Assembly: GCA_964409165.1 (NCBI GenBank)
Contig: CAYPCH010000020.1
Span: forward strand, 1 to 38,037
Length of the DNA stretch: 38,037 nt
Direction of reading: 5' to 3'
DNA from: CAYPCH01 sp964409165
GTDB lineage: Bacteria > Bacillota > Clostridia > Acetivibrionales > Acetivibrionaceae
Made by a program: the position numbers and the translations under genes
The notes under the pieces: model-generated
Told to the model about the DNA's origin: nothing
The model's input: the letters and a program-made list of their open reading frames with translations, nothing else
The model's database searches: none
Shown here: in pieces, positions 9,301 through 17,373 of the stretch
Numbering within the stretch: the first letter of the stretch is position 1
How the letters are laid out: the number at the start of each line of letters is the position of its first letter

Positions 9301-9335
9301 TCCCAAAAAGGTATTTATGCGTTATTGGTTGAAGG

Positions 9336-10862
9336 TTATCCTAACAACGTACCGTTAAATTCGACTTTATAATTATATTTTATCGACATTCTGTTCTTCA
9401 TGAGAGTAATAAACAATGCTGTTATTTTGGGGTCAAACTGTGAGCCAGAACATTTCTCAAGCTCTCTTAGAGCATCTTCTACAGACATTCCTTTTCTGTA
9501 AGGTCGTTCGGATATCATTGCGTCAAATGAATCGGCAACACATAATATCCTTGCACCAAGACTGATGTTTTCCCCTGCAAGACCGTCGGGATAGCCCTTT
9601 CCATCGTATCTTTCATGATGGTGTTTTACATAATCTATAAGTTTGTCTCTGCCTGAAAGAGGTTCCAGAATATTTGCGCTATGAATTGGGTGCTGACGTA
9701 CCAACTCAAATTCATAATCTGTGAGGCGTCCTATCTTATTAAGAATGGTTTTGGGCAATTCAATTTTACCTATATCATGTAAAAGACCAGCATAAAGGAG
9801 AGACTGAATTTCTTTTAATTCGAGCCCTAAGGCTTCTCCGATCATTGCAGCATAGGAAGCTACCCTTTCACAATGTCCGACGGTATACTTGTCTTTTGTG
9901 TTTATGGTACTCAACAAACCTTTAAATACTCCGATCATCTGCTCATCCGATTTCATATTTTTATTTATTTGAAGCATAATGTCCTGATAAAAGTTTACTC
10001 TACTTTCTCCCAGATTCTTTGCCTGATAAAGTGCTGAATTTGCGTGAGTTAAAAGCTCTTCCTTGCTACTTGATATGTGCGGATACTCTGATAAGCCTAT
10101 TGAAAGTGTAATTTTATTTAACGATCCGTCATCAAAAATAATTTTTTTCATTTTTTCGAATTCCCCATTAATTCGTCGTGCTTCATATTCCAATAGCTTT
10201 ATGTCCTTGTCTTTTATCAGTATGGCAAATTCATCACCACCGTACCTGTATAATGTAGATTTGCCGCTGATGATGGATTTCAATACCTTGGCAGTGTTTT
10301 TAAGGACAATATCTCCCATATCGTGCCCGTAAAGGTCGTTATACATTTGGAAATTATCAATATCAACCAGTACCAATCCAACAGAATCGTAGCTTTTTAG
10401 GACTCTGTCAAGTATCGAATGAAAATATCTCTGATTATATACATCGGTCAAGTCATCGGTGACAGCAAGCCGACTGAGCTCTCTTCTGTGATTTTCCTGT
10501 CTGATTGACATTATTCCCACTATCATTACCCATAGTGCACACATTATTGTGTAAATCATACCTATAGAATAGGCAAAAAGTTGTGTATGAACATATGAAT
10601 GTGTCACAATTATAAAATCCTTAATATTAAACAATACGGCAATCAGCATTCCTCCAAGACCGAACCTGAAAGCCAAATAAATTGAAAGAAATGCCTGCAT
10701 TTGCCCAAGAATAACTCTTCCTTCTACAGTGCATATGATCTGTATTAGAAACAAAACAATATTGATAATAATACAGGCAGCAAATTCAAGTTTTCTATTA
10801 AAGGTAGAAAGATATTCAGTTTTAAAACTAAAATAGCGTTGCTTAATAGAAGCTATACTCAT
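9336..10862 (-). CDS. Membrane-bound GGDEF / HD-GYP protein (c-di-GMP synthesis and turnover)
   Basis: A 508-residue protein. The N-terminus has several hydrophobic segments (about 27-47, 55-85, 95-120) and acts as a membrane anchor or sensor. A GGDEF domain (about 130-293) has an intact active site, YGGDEF at 207-212. A C-terminal HD-GYP domain (about 310-490) has HDIGK at 362-366 and HHERYDGKGYP at 415-425, all metal-binding and GYP residues present. Both opposing activities, diguanylate cyclase and c-di-GMP phosphodiesterase, therefore look possible. No RxxD inhibitory site precedes GGDEF, so product inhibition is not expected. An RBS (AGGAAG) sits just before the ATG. It is divergent from the GH9 cellulase and may link c-di-GMP to surface behaviour, which is inference from proximity only. 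Confidence 0.92.
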   Translation of the reverse strand: MSIASIKQRYFSFKTEYLSTFNRKLEFAACIIINIVLFLIQIICTVEGRVILGQMQAFLSIYLAFRFGLGGMLIAVLFNIKDFIIVTHSYVHTQLFAYSIGMIYTIMCALWVMIVGIMSIRQENHRRELSRLAVTDDLTDVYNQRYFHSILDRVLKSYDSVGLVLVDIDNFQMYNDLYGHDMGDIVLKNTAKVLKSIISGKSTLYRYGGDEFAILIKDKDIKLLEYEARRINGEFEKMKKIIFDDGSLNKITLSIGLSEYPHISSSKEELLTHANSALYQAKNLGESRVNFYQDIMLQINKNMKSDEQMIGVFKGLLSTINTKDKYTVGHCERVASYAAMIGEALGLELKEIQSLLYAGLLHDIGKIELPKTILNKIGRLTDYEFELVRQHPIHSANILEPLSGRDKLIDYVKHHHERYDGKGYPDGLAGENISLGARILCVADSFDAMISERPYRKGMSVEDALRELEKCSGSQFDPKITALFITLMKNRMSIKYNYKVEFNGTLLG

Positions 10863-11156
10863 AAATTACACTTCCTGTTAAAATAATAGGTAAATAAGAA
10901 ACAGAAAAGTAACTTGCTTTGAGTGACCTAATGTTGTTTAAATGCATTGTGAAATTAGTAAACATATAGTGTAAGCCTGTTAAATTCAGATAATGTGAAG
11001 AATTAGAAAAAAATGTGAAAGTACTCTTAAGTCTACATAAAACAAAAAGTATATTTATATATTTATTCTATATGAATAAACATGAGATGTCAATTTTACT
11101 TTGTGAAATTGTGAAATTTAGTACTAAAGTCTATGGGTCTATTTGACTAATTGCAT

Positions 11157-11185
11157 TTGATTATTGGAAAGAAATTAAATATAAT
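11157..11185 (+). promoter_or_regulatory. Probable sigma-A promoter for the GH9 cellulase gene
   Basis: TTGATT (11157-11162), 17-bp spacer, TATAAT (11180-11185), about 85 bp before the start codon. I looked for the CCCCCACA-type -35 of the SigI factors that control some cellulosomal genes and did not find one. The rest of the 407-bp region 10863-11269 is AT-rich and shows nothing else I can name. Confidence 0.5.
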
Positions 11186-11269
11186 TAAAGTGTATGAAAG
11201 GAAATTGAAGTGCGATGTAAAGCCTTTATCGCATTCAATATATATTTTCTTTTGATGAGGGGGAGGAAT

Positions 11270-12955
11270 ATGAAAATTAAAAGAAAAATTATGAAAAGAT
11301 TTGTCTCGTGTTTGTGCATTGCTGCACTGACGGCTTCTGTGTTTTTTCTTACCAATGTCTATGCGGCGGGTAAATTTGACTATGCTAAAGCTCTAAATTA
11401 TTCAATTATTTTCTATGATGCGAACAAATGCGGTAATGACGTAACGGTAAACAATGAGTTTGACTGGAGAGGAGCCTGTCATACTTGTGACGGAAGTGAT
11501 GTTGGATTGGACCTGACAGGAGGATACCACGATGCAGGAGACCATGTGAAGTTCGGCTTGCCACAAGGGTATACAGCAGCAGTTCTGGGGTGGTCTTTGT
11601 ATGAGTTTGAAGGTGTTTTTGATGCAACTGGCGAGAAGGCAAAGATGCTTGAACAGCTAAAGTACTTCACTGATTATTTTCTTAAGAGCCACCCCGATTC
11701 AAACACATTTTATTATCAGGTAGGAGACGGAGAGCTTGACCATCAGTATTGGGGGTCGCCCGAGATTCAGGTGGAGGAAAGGGAGACAAAGTGTGTAGCG
11801 GATGCATCCAATCCGGCTTCAGATGTGTTGGGAGAGACATCGGCAGCACTCGCTCTTATGTATCTGAATTATAAAGACATTGATGCTACATATGCCAATA
11901 AGTGCCTAAATGCGGCAAAAGAGCTTTATTCTATGGGAAAGGGCAATCCCGGCAGAGGCGATGGACAGTATTTTTACCAGTCGACAAGCATATATGATGA
12001 CTTGGCCTGGGGTGCAATATGGTTATATATTGCTTCGAATGACAGTACATACCTTGAGGATGCAAAGGAGTTCGTGTTAAAGCGGAACCAGAACAATAAT
12101 GACCCTCTGCAGCATAGATGGACAATGTGTTGGGATGATATGTATGTTCCGGCACTGTTAAAACTTGCCGAACTCACTGGGGATCCGGTGTACAAAGGAG
12201 GTATTGAGTACAACCTGGATTATTGGATGAATTCAATTGAAACAACTCCTGGCGGTTTGAGGTTTGTCCACTACTGGGGAGTATTAAGGTATGCAGCTTC
12301 GTCATCAATGATTGCACTTATTTATTATAAACAGAATCCCGACAGCAAGTACCTTGATTTTGCGAAGTCTCAAATTGACTATATACTCGGAGATAATCCC
12401 ATGAACATGTCCTATGTTGTAGGATACGGAAGCAATTGGTCCGAGCACCCACACCACAGAGCAGCCCAGGGCGCTCAGGGTTATGCCGATAATGCCAACT
12501 ATGCACCTGCAAAGTATTTGCTGTTGGGTGCATTAATAGGCGGACCGGACAATGATGATAAATTTTTAGATAGTGTGGTAGAATACCATTACACAGAAGT
12601 TGCAATTGACTACAATGCCGGTTTTGTAGGAGCTTTGGCGGGCATTATAAAGCATTTTGGAGGAATTAGTATTCCTGAGAAAACACATTATCCTGTGACT
12701 ACACCAACATCTACACCAAGCCCATCAACTTTAAACCCGGAAATTATCTATGGCGATCTCAACGGGAGCGGGGATGTTAACTCTACGGATTATGCACTTT
12801 TGAAAAGGTGTCTTCTTGGGACGGTGGATCAGAGTTCGGTTAATCTTAGTGCTGGCGATGTGGATAATAGCGGGGACATAAACTCTACCGACTATGCATT
12901 GATGAAAAGGTATTTGCTGGGGATTATTGATAAATTCCCTGCTGATAAACAGTAA
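11270..12955 (+). CDS. Cellulosomal GH9 endoglucanase with type I dockerin
   Basis: A 561-residue secreted cellulase. A signal peptide (1-32, cut after VYA) is followed directly by a GH9 catalytic domain (about 35-460) with the DAGDHVKFG motif (D88 and D91 include the catalytic base), WDDMYVPA, the HPHHR motif and the C-terminal catalytic Glu (E443, in TEVAIDYNAGF). A Thr/Pro/Ser linker leads to a type I dockerin (495-561) with two calcium-binding repeats, both with NSTDYAL and KR, so the protein should dock on scaffoldin cohesins. There is no CBM3c or Ig-like domain, the simple GH9-dockerin layout known from CelT of C. thermocellum. GGGGGAGG precedes the ATG at 11270; an upstream in-frame start at 11210 has no RBS. 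A terminator follows. Confidence 0.95.
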   Translation: MKIKRKIMKRFVSCLCIAALTASVFFLTNVYAAGKFDYAKALNYSIIFYDANKCGNDVTVNNEFDWRGACHTCDGSDVGLDLTGGYHDAGDHVKFGLPQGYTAAVLGWSLYEFEGVFDATGEKAKMLEQLKYFTDYFLKSHPDSNTFYYQVGDGELDHQYWGSPEIQVEERETKCVADASNPASDVLGETSAALALMYLNYKDIDATYANKCLNAAKELYSMGKGNPGRGDGQYFYQSTSIYDDLAWGAIWLYIASNDSTYLEDAKEFVLKRNQNNNDPLQHRWTMCWDDMYVPALLKLAELTGDPVYKGGIEYNLDYWMNSIETTPGGLRFVHYWGVLRYAASSSMIALIYYKQNPDSKYLDFAKSQIDYILGDNPMNMSYVVGYGSNWSEHPHHRAAQGAQGYADNANYAPAKYLLLGALIGGPDNDDKFLDSVVEYHYTEVAIDYNAGFVGALAGIIKHFGGISIPEKTHYPVTTPTSTPSPSTLNPEIIYGDLNGSGDVNSTDYALLKRCLLGTVDQSSVNLSAGDVDNSGDINSTDYALMKRYLLGIIDKFPADKQ

Positions 12956-12990
12956 ATGAAAAGTGGAAAAGAAGGAAAAGGAAATCCAGC

Positions 12991-13023
12991 AAAAAGCGAG
13001 GAACTTGACGTCCCTCGCTTTTT
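12991..13023. terminator. Bidirectional intrinsic terminator between GH9 and aroA
   Basis: AAAAAGCGAGG pairs with CCTCGCTTTTT around a 10-12 nt loop. The T run serves the cellulase gene on the plus strand and the A run serves aroA on the minus strand. Confidence 0.85.
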
Positions 13024-13058
13024 GTTAAATAAACCTTATTTTTAATAAATTTTATTTA

Positions 13059-14333
13059 CTACAGCTTGTTAAGCACTGGAATGAAATCGGGGTATACTAT
13101 ATCAAGAATTTGAGTTTTTCTAATCATTGTTTCATCTTCTGCAATAAGTCCTGCAACGCATAAAGCCATTGTTATGGAAGGAACGTTATGACCTTCTATA
13201 ACAGTTCCCTTTAGTGGCTTTCCTCCTTGTATTATCAGTCCATCGTCGGTTTCCTGAACCAAAGCTCCAAGTTTGGACAGCTCAACAGTCAGAAGTTTGA
13301 TTTTGTTGGATTCTTTGATTTTAAAGCCCTTTAAATCCTTTATTACGGTTGTTCCTTTTGCCATGGTTGCAGCAACAGCAATTAAAGGAATCTCATCAAT
13401 AAGCCTTGGTATAATATCACCTTCAACTGTTGTACTTTCCAAGGAAGAAGACATTACTCTTATATCGGCAACCTTTTCGTTACTGATTGTGCGCTCGTTA
13501 AGAATTTCTATTTTTGCCCCCATGGATTTAAATACATCGATAATTCCTGTTCGTGTTGGATTAACGCCTACATTTTTAATGGTAACATCGGAATTTGGCA
13601 CTAAAAGCCCAGCTGTTATAAAATATGCAGCTATTGAAATATCACCGGGAATTTCTATGCGTTTTGCATACAAGTTCTCAGCTCTGCGGCTTGTAACTTC
13701 AAGCCCGTTGACTTTGATATCGGCTCCTAAATAATTCAACATAAGTTCTGAGTGATCTCTCGATTTGACAGCTTCAATAACCTTGGTTTCTCCTTCTGCA
13801 TAAAGACCTGCAATAAGAATCGGAGATTTAATAGAGGTTTCCATAAGTGAAAGGTTATGTGTCATGCCCTTTAATTGCGATGAGGATATTGACAGCGGAC
13901 ACAAATTCCCATCATCTCTACCTCTGATGTTGGCACCCATACGCCTAAGAGGTTTTACTACTTTGCCGACAGGTTTCCTAAGTGAGGATTCATCTCTTGT
14001 TACCATGGTACTAAAGGGTTGACCTGATAATACTCCTACCAAAAGCCTTAGGGCTGTTCCGGATCTTCCTGCATTTAAAGTGGATGCGGGAGGCATTAAT
14101 CCAAAAAGACCGTTGCCATGAATTTTGACCTTGTTGTTGGAGAGTATCTCTATACTCACCTGCATTTTTCTAAAACAGTCAATAGTGCTCAGACAGTCTT
14201 CGCTCATTAAAAGTCCGTCAACTTCAGTAGTTCCTTTGGCCAAAGAGCCGAACAGGATGGCTCTGTGAGAAATAGACTTATCACCGGGTACCGTTAGCTC
14301 GCCTCTTAATGAATCTCTTTGCTCAATTAACAC
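13059..14333 (-). CDS. aroA: 3-phosphoshikimate 1-carboxyvinyltransferase (EPSP synthase)
   Basis: A 424-residue enzyme that joins phosphoenolpyruvate to shikimate-3-phosphate, the sixth step of the chorismate pathway. The substrate-binding GDKSISHRA is at 17-25, the glycine-rich NAGRSGTALRL at about 86-96, and the RxxxxRKPxxxxxxPLRRMG region near 110-130. The glycine loop reads AGRSGT where clostridial class II enzymes often have GNSGT, a small departure that may affect PEP or glyphosate binding. It is the last gene of aroF-tyrA-aroA, 97 bp after tyrA. Reading ends at the shared terminator with the cellulase gene. Confidence 0.95.
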   Translation of the reverse strand: MLIEQRDSLRGELTVPGDKSISHRAILFGSLAKGTTEVDGLLMSEDCLSTIDCFRKMQVSIEILSNNKVKIHGNGLFGLMPPASTLNAGRSGTALRLLVGVLSGQPFSTMVTRDESSLRKPVGKVVKPLRRMGANIRGRDDGNLCPLSISSSQLKGMTHNLSLMETSIKSPILIAGLYAEGETKVIEAVKSRDHSELMLNYLGADIKVNGLEVTSRRAENLYAKRIEIPGDISIAAYFITAGLLVPNSDVTIKNVGVNPTRTGIIDVFKSMGAKIEILNERTISNEKVADIRVMSSSLESTTVEGDIIPRLIDEIPLIAVAATMAKGTTVIKDLKGFKIKESNKIKLLTVELSKLGALVQETDDGLIIQGGKPLKGTVIEGHNVPSITMALCVAGLIAEDETMIRKTQILDIVYPDFIPVLNKL

Positions 14334-14430
14334 GCTTTATTCCCCCATTTCTGTAATTGTGTGAGTCTGAATCCTTCGGAGTAAGTGCAGCTTTTAAATA
14401 GCAAATTGTTGCTTTTAATAAGGTATGAAT

Positions 14431-15528
14431 TTAAATATTATATACCTTGTAGCCTTTGTCTGCCAGTAAAGCAAATGCGGCCGACATACTGTCCGGGTCG
14501 GATAATGTAACCCTGAGACAGCCCTGCTCAAACTCTCTGCTGTTTGAAACATTTATGTTTTTTATATTAATGTTGTTTTTGCCTAAAAGTGTAGCTATTT
14601 CACCGATTATACCGGGTTTATCGATAACATCTACTACAATTTCATTGAGTGGAAGTAGCAAGCCTCTTCTGCTGTTTGAAAATGAATCCCTGTAATTTTT
14701 GGCAGACTCAAAGAAATTGTAGATACTGCTTGAATCGTCATTTTCAATATATTCTATAAACCTGTCTATTGACTCAACAAATTTATCCAAAACAGTTTTA
14801 ATTTTTTCTTTATTGCTAAGAACAATATTTTCCCACATTTGAGGACTCGAAGAAGCTATTCTTGTTATATCCTTGAATCCTCCGGCAGCAAGTAACTGCA
14901 TTTTTGCATCATTCGAACCCGACTCTCGTACCACATTTACAAGTGCTGATGCAATAACATGAGGCATATGGCTTATAGTTGCAGCTATTTTGTCATGCTC
15001 TTGTGCGTCAAGCTTTACAGGAATTGCACCTATTCCTTCCACCAAGTCTGTCATTGTATTGATTGATGATTCAGTGGTGCTTTTTGCAGGTGTCAGTATA
15101 TAGTATGCATTTTCGAATAAATGTGCAAAGCCAGAAGAAAAACCTGTTTTTTCTGTTCCAGCCATTGGGTGACCGCCTACAAAGCAGGGCGGATTATCCA
15201 ATAAATTGATGCAATCAGTTATTTCGTTTTTTGTGCTTGCCACATCTGTCAGTATGCATCCCGGTTTAACGTGTTTATGAAGAAGCTTGATATATTCTAT
15301 AGCGCTTTTTACTGGAGTACATATGAATATTATATCGGAATCATATACTGAACTGCTTAACTGTATATATCCTTCTTTTATATACCCTTCTTTAATAGCG
15401 GTATTCAGATTTTCGGCGTTTATATCCACTGCTATGATTCTGTTTACCGCCAAGCGTTCTTTCAATGCTCTTGCTAAAGAGCCGCCTATAAGACCCAAGC
15501 CTATTATGCATACTTTTTTATCCGCCAT
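14431..15528 (-). CDS. tyrA: Prephenate dehydrogenase with C-terminal ACT domain
   Basis: A 365-residue enzyme converting prephenate to 4-hydroxyphenylpyruvate for tyrosine. An N-terminal Rossmann fold has GLGLIGGSLA (from residue 10), and the catalytic region has VGGHPMAGTEKTGF and the SHMPHV histidines. A helical dimerisation domain is followed by an ACT domain (about 292-365, VVDVIDKPGIIGEIATLLG) that usually binds the feedback inhibitor. The start overlaps the end of aroF by 11 bp, showing translational coupling. Confidence 0.95.
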   Translation of the reverse strand: MADKKVCIIGLGLIGGSLARALKERLAVNRIIAVDINAENLNTAIKEGYIKEGYIQLSSSVYDSDIIFICTPVKSAIEYIKLLHKHVKPGCILTDVASTKNEITDCINLLDNPPCFVGGHPMAGTEKTGFSSGFAHLFENAYYILTPAKSTTESSINTMTDLVEGIGAIPVKLDAQEHDKIAATISHMPHVIASALVNVVRESGSNDAKMQLLAAGGFKDITRIASSSPQMWENIVLSNKEKIKTVLDKFVESIDRFIEYIENDDSSSIYNFFESAKNYRDSFSNSRRGLLLPLNEIVVDVIDKPGIIGEIATLLGKNNINIKNINVSNSREFEQGCLRVTLSDPDSMSAAFALLADKGYKVYNI

Positions 15529-16543
15529 ATTTAAACTCTCTTCCTAATATGTCGGCAATTTTTTCGATATCTTTACATAATTCGTTAAACTCTTCAGGAG
15601 ATAATTGCTGTGCAGCATCTGACAGCGCGCATTTCGGATTGGGATGGACTTCTATTATAAGACCGTCGGCTCCGGCGGCTATAGCTGCCTTTGAAAGAGG
15701 AGAAATAAACTGGGACTTTCCTGCTGCATGACTCGGGTCTACTATAACAGGAAGATGGCTAAGATGTTTTACAACCGGAACAGCACTTATATCCAAAGTG
15801 TTTCTTGTTGCAGTTTCAAAAGTACGGATTCCTCTTTCACATAGTACAACATTGTAATTGCCTTCGCTCATTATGTATTCTGCAGCATTCAACCACTCAT
15901 CAATGGTGGTTGAAGCACCTCTTTTGAAAAGCACAGGCTTTTTTGAGCGCCCGATTTCTCTTAAAAGTTGAAAGTTTTGAACATTTCTGGCTCCTACCTG
16001 AAACATATCAACATATTTTTCTGCTACCTCAACAGCTTTTTCACAGGTTACTTCAGAAATTATCAGAAGACCGGTTGCGTCCTTTGCTTCTTTTAATAAT
16101 TTGAGACCTTCTTCTTCAAGTCCCTGAAAGGCGTATGGAGATGTTCTGGGCTTAAATGCTCCACCTCTTAAAAACTTGGCTCCTGATTTTTTAACCTCAA
16201 GAGCAGCAGTCATTATCTGTTCACGACTCTCCACTGCACATGGACCCGCCATAAGGACAAGCTCTTTTCCTCCGATTTTTACTCCGTTTATATCCACTAC
16301 ACTTGCTTCAGGTTTGAAAGTTTTGCCTGCAAGCTTGTATGACTCAACTATAGGTACAAGCTTTTCAACGCCTGACATCAGTTCTATAGGTATATCGCTC
16401 AGTTTCCTTTTGTCTCCGATGACCCCTATAATGGTTCTTTCAGCACCTTCTGATACATGCACGCCCAATCCAAGAGAGCCTAAGACCTTGGATATTTCCC
16501 GGATATCATTTTCTTTTGACTCCGGTTTCATAACAATAATCAT
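15518..16543 (-). CDS. aroF: DAHP synthase, AroA-beta type with N-terminal ferredoxin-like regulatory domain
   Basis: A 341-residue enzyme condensing phosphoenolpyruvate and erythrose-4-phosphate, the entry step of aromatic biosynthesis. Residues 1-70 form the ferredoxin-like domain found in Thermotoga-type enzymes, where it mediates tyrosine or phenylalanine inhibition. The barrel starts near 90 with MAGPCAVES at 98-106; further motifs are GGAFKPRTSPYAFQG, KRGASTT and the metal-binding DPSHAAG. The ATG follows GGAAGGAG. It is first in the aroF-tyrA-aroA operon, so tyrosine is the likely product and feedback signal. Confidence 0.96.
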   Translation of the reverse strand: MIIVMKPESKENDIREISKVLGSLGLGVHVSEGAERTIIGVIGDKRKLSDIPIELMSGVEKLVPIVESYKLAGKTFKPEASVVDINGVKIGGKELVLMAGPCAVESREQIMTAALEVKKSGAKFLRGGAFKPRTSPYAFQGLEEEGLKLLKEAKDATGLLIISEVTCEKAVEVAEKYVDMFQVGARNVQNFQLLREIGRSKKPVLFKRGASTTIDEWLNAAEYIMSEGNYNVVLCERGIRTFETATRNTLDISAVPVVKHLSHLPVIVDPSHAAGKSQFISPLSKAAIAAGADGLIIEVHPNPKCALSDAAQQLSPEEFNELCKDIEKIADILGREFKYGG

Positions 16544-16637
16544 GAATTTTTACTCCTTCCATACAATTATATAAAAAAGTCAAAAGACCAGTTTTACAAA
16601 TACTATAGCGTTTTAATCCGGGTTCTATCTTTATATA

Positions 16638-16666
16638 AATGTACAATGAGAATATGGAATTGTCAA
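16638..16666 (-). promoter_or_regulatory. Probable sigma-A promoter of the aroF-tyrA-aroA operon
   Basis: On the minus strand TTGACA (16661-16666), 17-bp spacer, TACATT (16638-16643), about 95 bp before aroF. The short leader contains no T-box and no attenuator that I can see, so control is more likely by enzyme feedback. Confidence 0.55.
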
Positions 16667-16741
16667 TAAAAATAAAAAGCATAAGAAATGCAATTATTAC
16701 CTGATGCTTTGAAACACATTAAATATATATTATAATGTAAT

Positions 16742-16764
16742 ATATCACGGAAATGATTCTATAT
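16742..16764 (+). repeat. Shared intergenic motif ATCACGRMAATKATTCTAYA, copy 1
   Basis: ATCACGGAAATGATTCTATA, closely matching 21291-21313 and 27051-27072. It lies 630 bp upstream of the EF-G-2 gene. Function unknown. Confidence 0.5.
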
Positions 16765-17092
16765 AAATCGCAATAATGATATTACAAGGAATGTGTTGGA
16801 TTATTGCAATATTAAATCAATGTAATATAAGTGCAATGAAAATCTTTATTGCATTATATATATATATAGAAAAGTTTGATTTTCGTGATGAATTTCGTGG
16901 TGTTTTATTAAGAAATGTATACTTGGCAAATAAATTTGACTATAAAAAAGGATATTTAAAAAAATAGTAGAATATAAAAAATATATTGCTATAGATATAT
17001 TTTTAGTATGCATGGCAGTAACGTCGAATATTGATTTCTTTACAGCAAGCTTTTAAAGAGATGGAACTGTGAAACCATAAGCATTTGATGCA

Positions 17093-17311
17093 TTTTACAG
17101 TTCACTGTCTCTGATGTATGAATTCCTAACCGTTTTTCTAAAAGTTTTTGTTAAAAAAAACTTTTTAGGAGTTATAGTTGGCATTTTTATCGCAGCACGC
17201 TTAGAAGAGGTAGGAAGGTAAAAGTCTGAAGAACCCGGTAATGGTGAAAATATAGATTCCATCACTATTTCACTTATTACTTGAAATGTATTTTTACAAT
17301 TCACTGTCTCT
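17093..17311. repeat. Pair of 20-bp direct repeats 199 bp apart
   Basis: TTTTACAGTTCACTGTCTCT at 17093-17112 and TTTTACAATTCACTGTCTCT at 17292-17311 differ at one base. They bracket the small ORF at 17114-17221. The arrangement could be a target-site or recombination scar, or a local duplication. Confidence 0.5.
17114..17221 (+). CDS. Possible 35-residue membrane peptide (unconfirmed)
   Basis: ATG at 17114 opens a 35-codon frame with two hydrophobic stretches, MYEFLTVFLKVFVKK and FLGVIVGIFIAAR, and a charged end LEEVGR. The composition is protein-like: a single membrane helix with a basic turn. The frame upstream is open only to a stop at 17078, and no ribosome binding site is visible. The same frame stays open for 20 codons after the TAA (KSEEPGNGENIDSITISLIT), so this may be a decayed longer gene with an internal stop. 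I give it as a candidate only. Confidence 0.22.
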   Translation: MYEFLTVFLKVFVKKNFLGVIVGIFIAARLEEVGR

Positions 17312-17373
17312 TAAATTAATATAAGCTGCACGCTGGGGTATGAAATTCATTAAATATTTAAGGGGGAATTTTT

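Larger units (their letters stand above)
16544..17373. other. 830-bp AT-rich intergenic region between aroF and the EF-G-2 gene
   Basis: Besides the aro promoter it holds a shared 22-bp motif (16742), a GCAATAAT...ATTATTGC stem just after it, a pair of 20-bp direct repeats (17093 and 17292), a palindrome CTAAAAGTTTTT/AAAAACTTTTTAG (17138-17168) and a possible small membrane-peptide ORF. A 63-codon frame starting at 16776 has no RBS and low-complexity content and I do not call it. The EF-G-2 RBS (AGGGGGA) closes the region. Confidence 0.5.

Noticed and set aside
10863..11269. SigI-type promoter for the cellulase gene
   Set aside because: No CCCCCACA-like -35 with CGAA -10 was found; an ordinary sigma-A promoter fits better.
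16544..16640. T-box or attenuator ahead of the aromatic amino acid operon
   Set aside because: The leader after the inferred promoter is only about 90 nt, with no T-box sequence or terminator hairpin.
16776..16967. 63-codon frame between aroF and EF-G-2
   Set aside because: No ribosome binding site, low-complexity AT-rich content and a palindromic stem within it; likely chance.
17095..17304. 69-codon minus-strand frame between the direct repeats
   Set aside because: GTG start without RBS; it lies antisense to a more protein-like plus-strand frame and has no recognisable motif.
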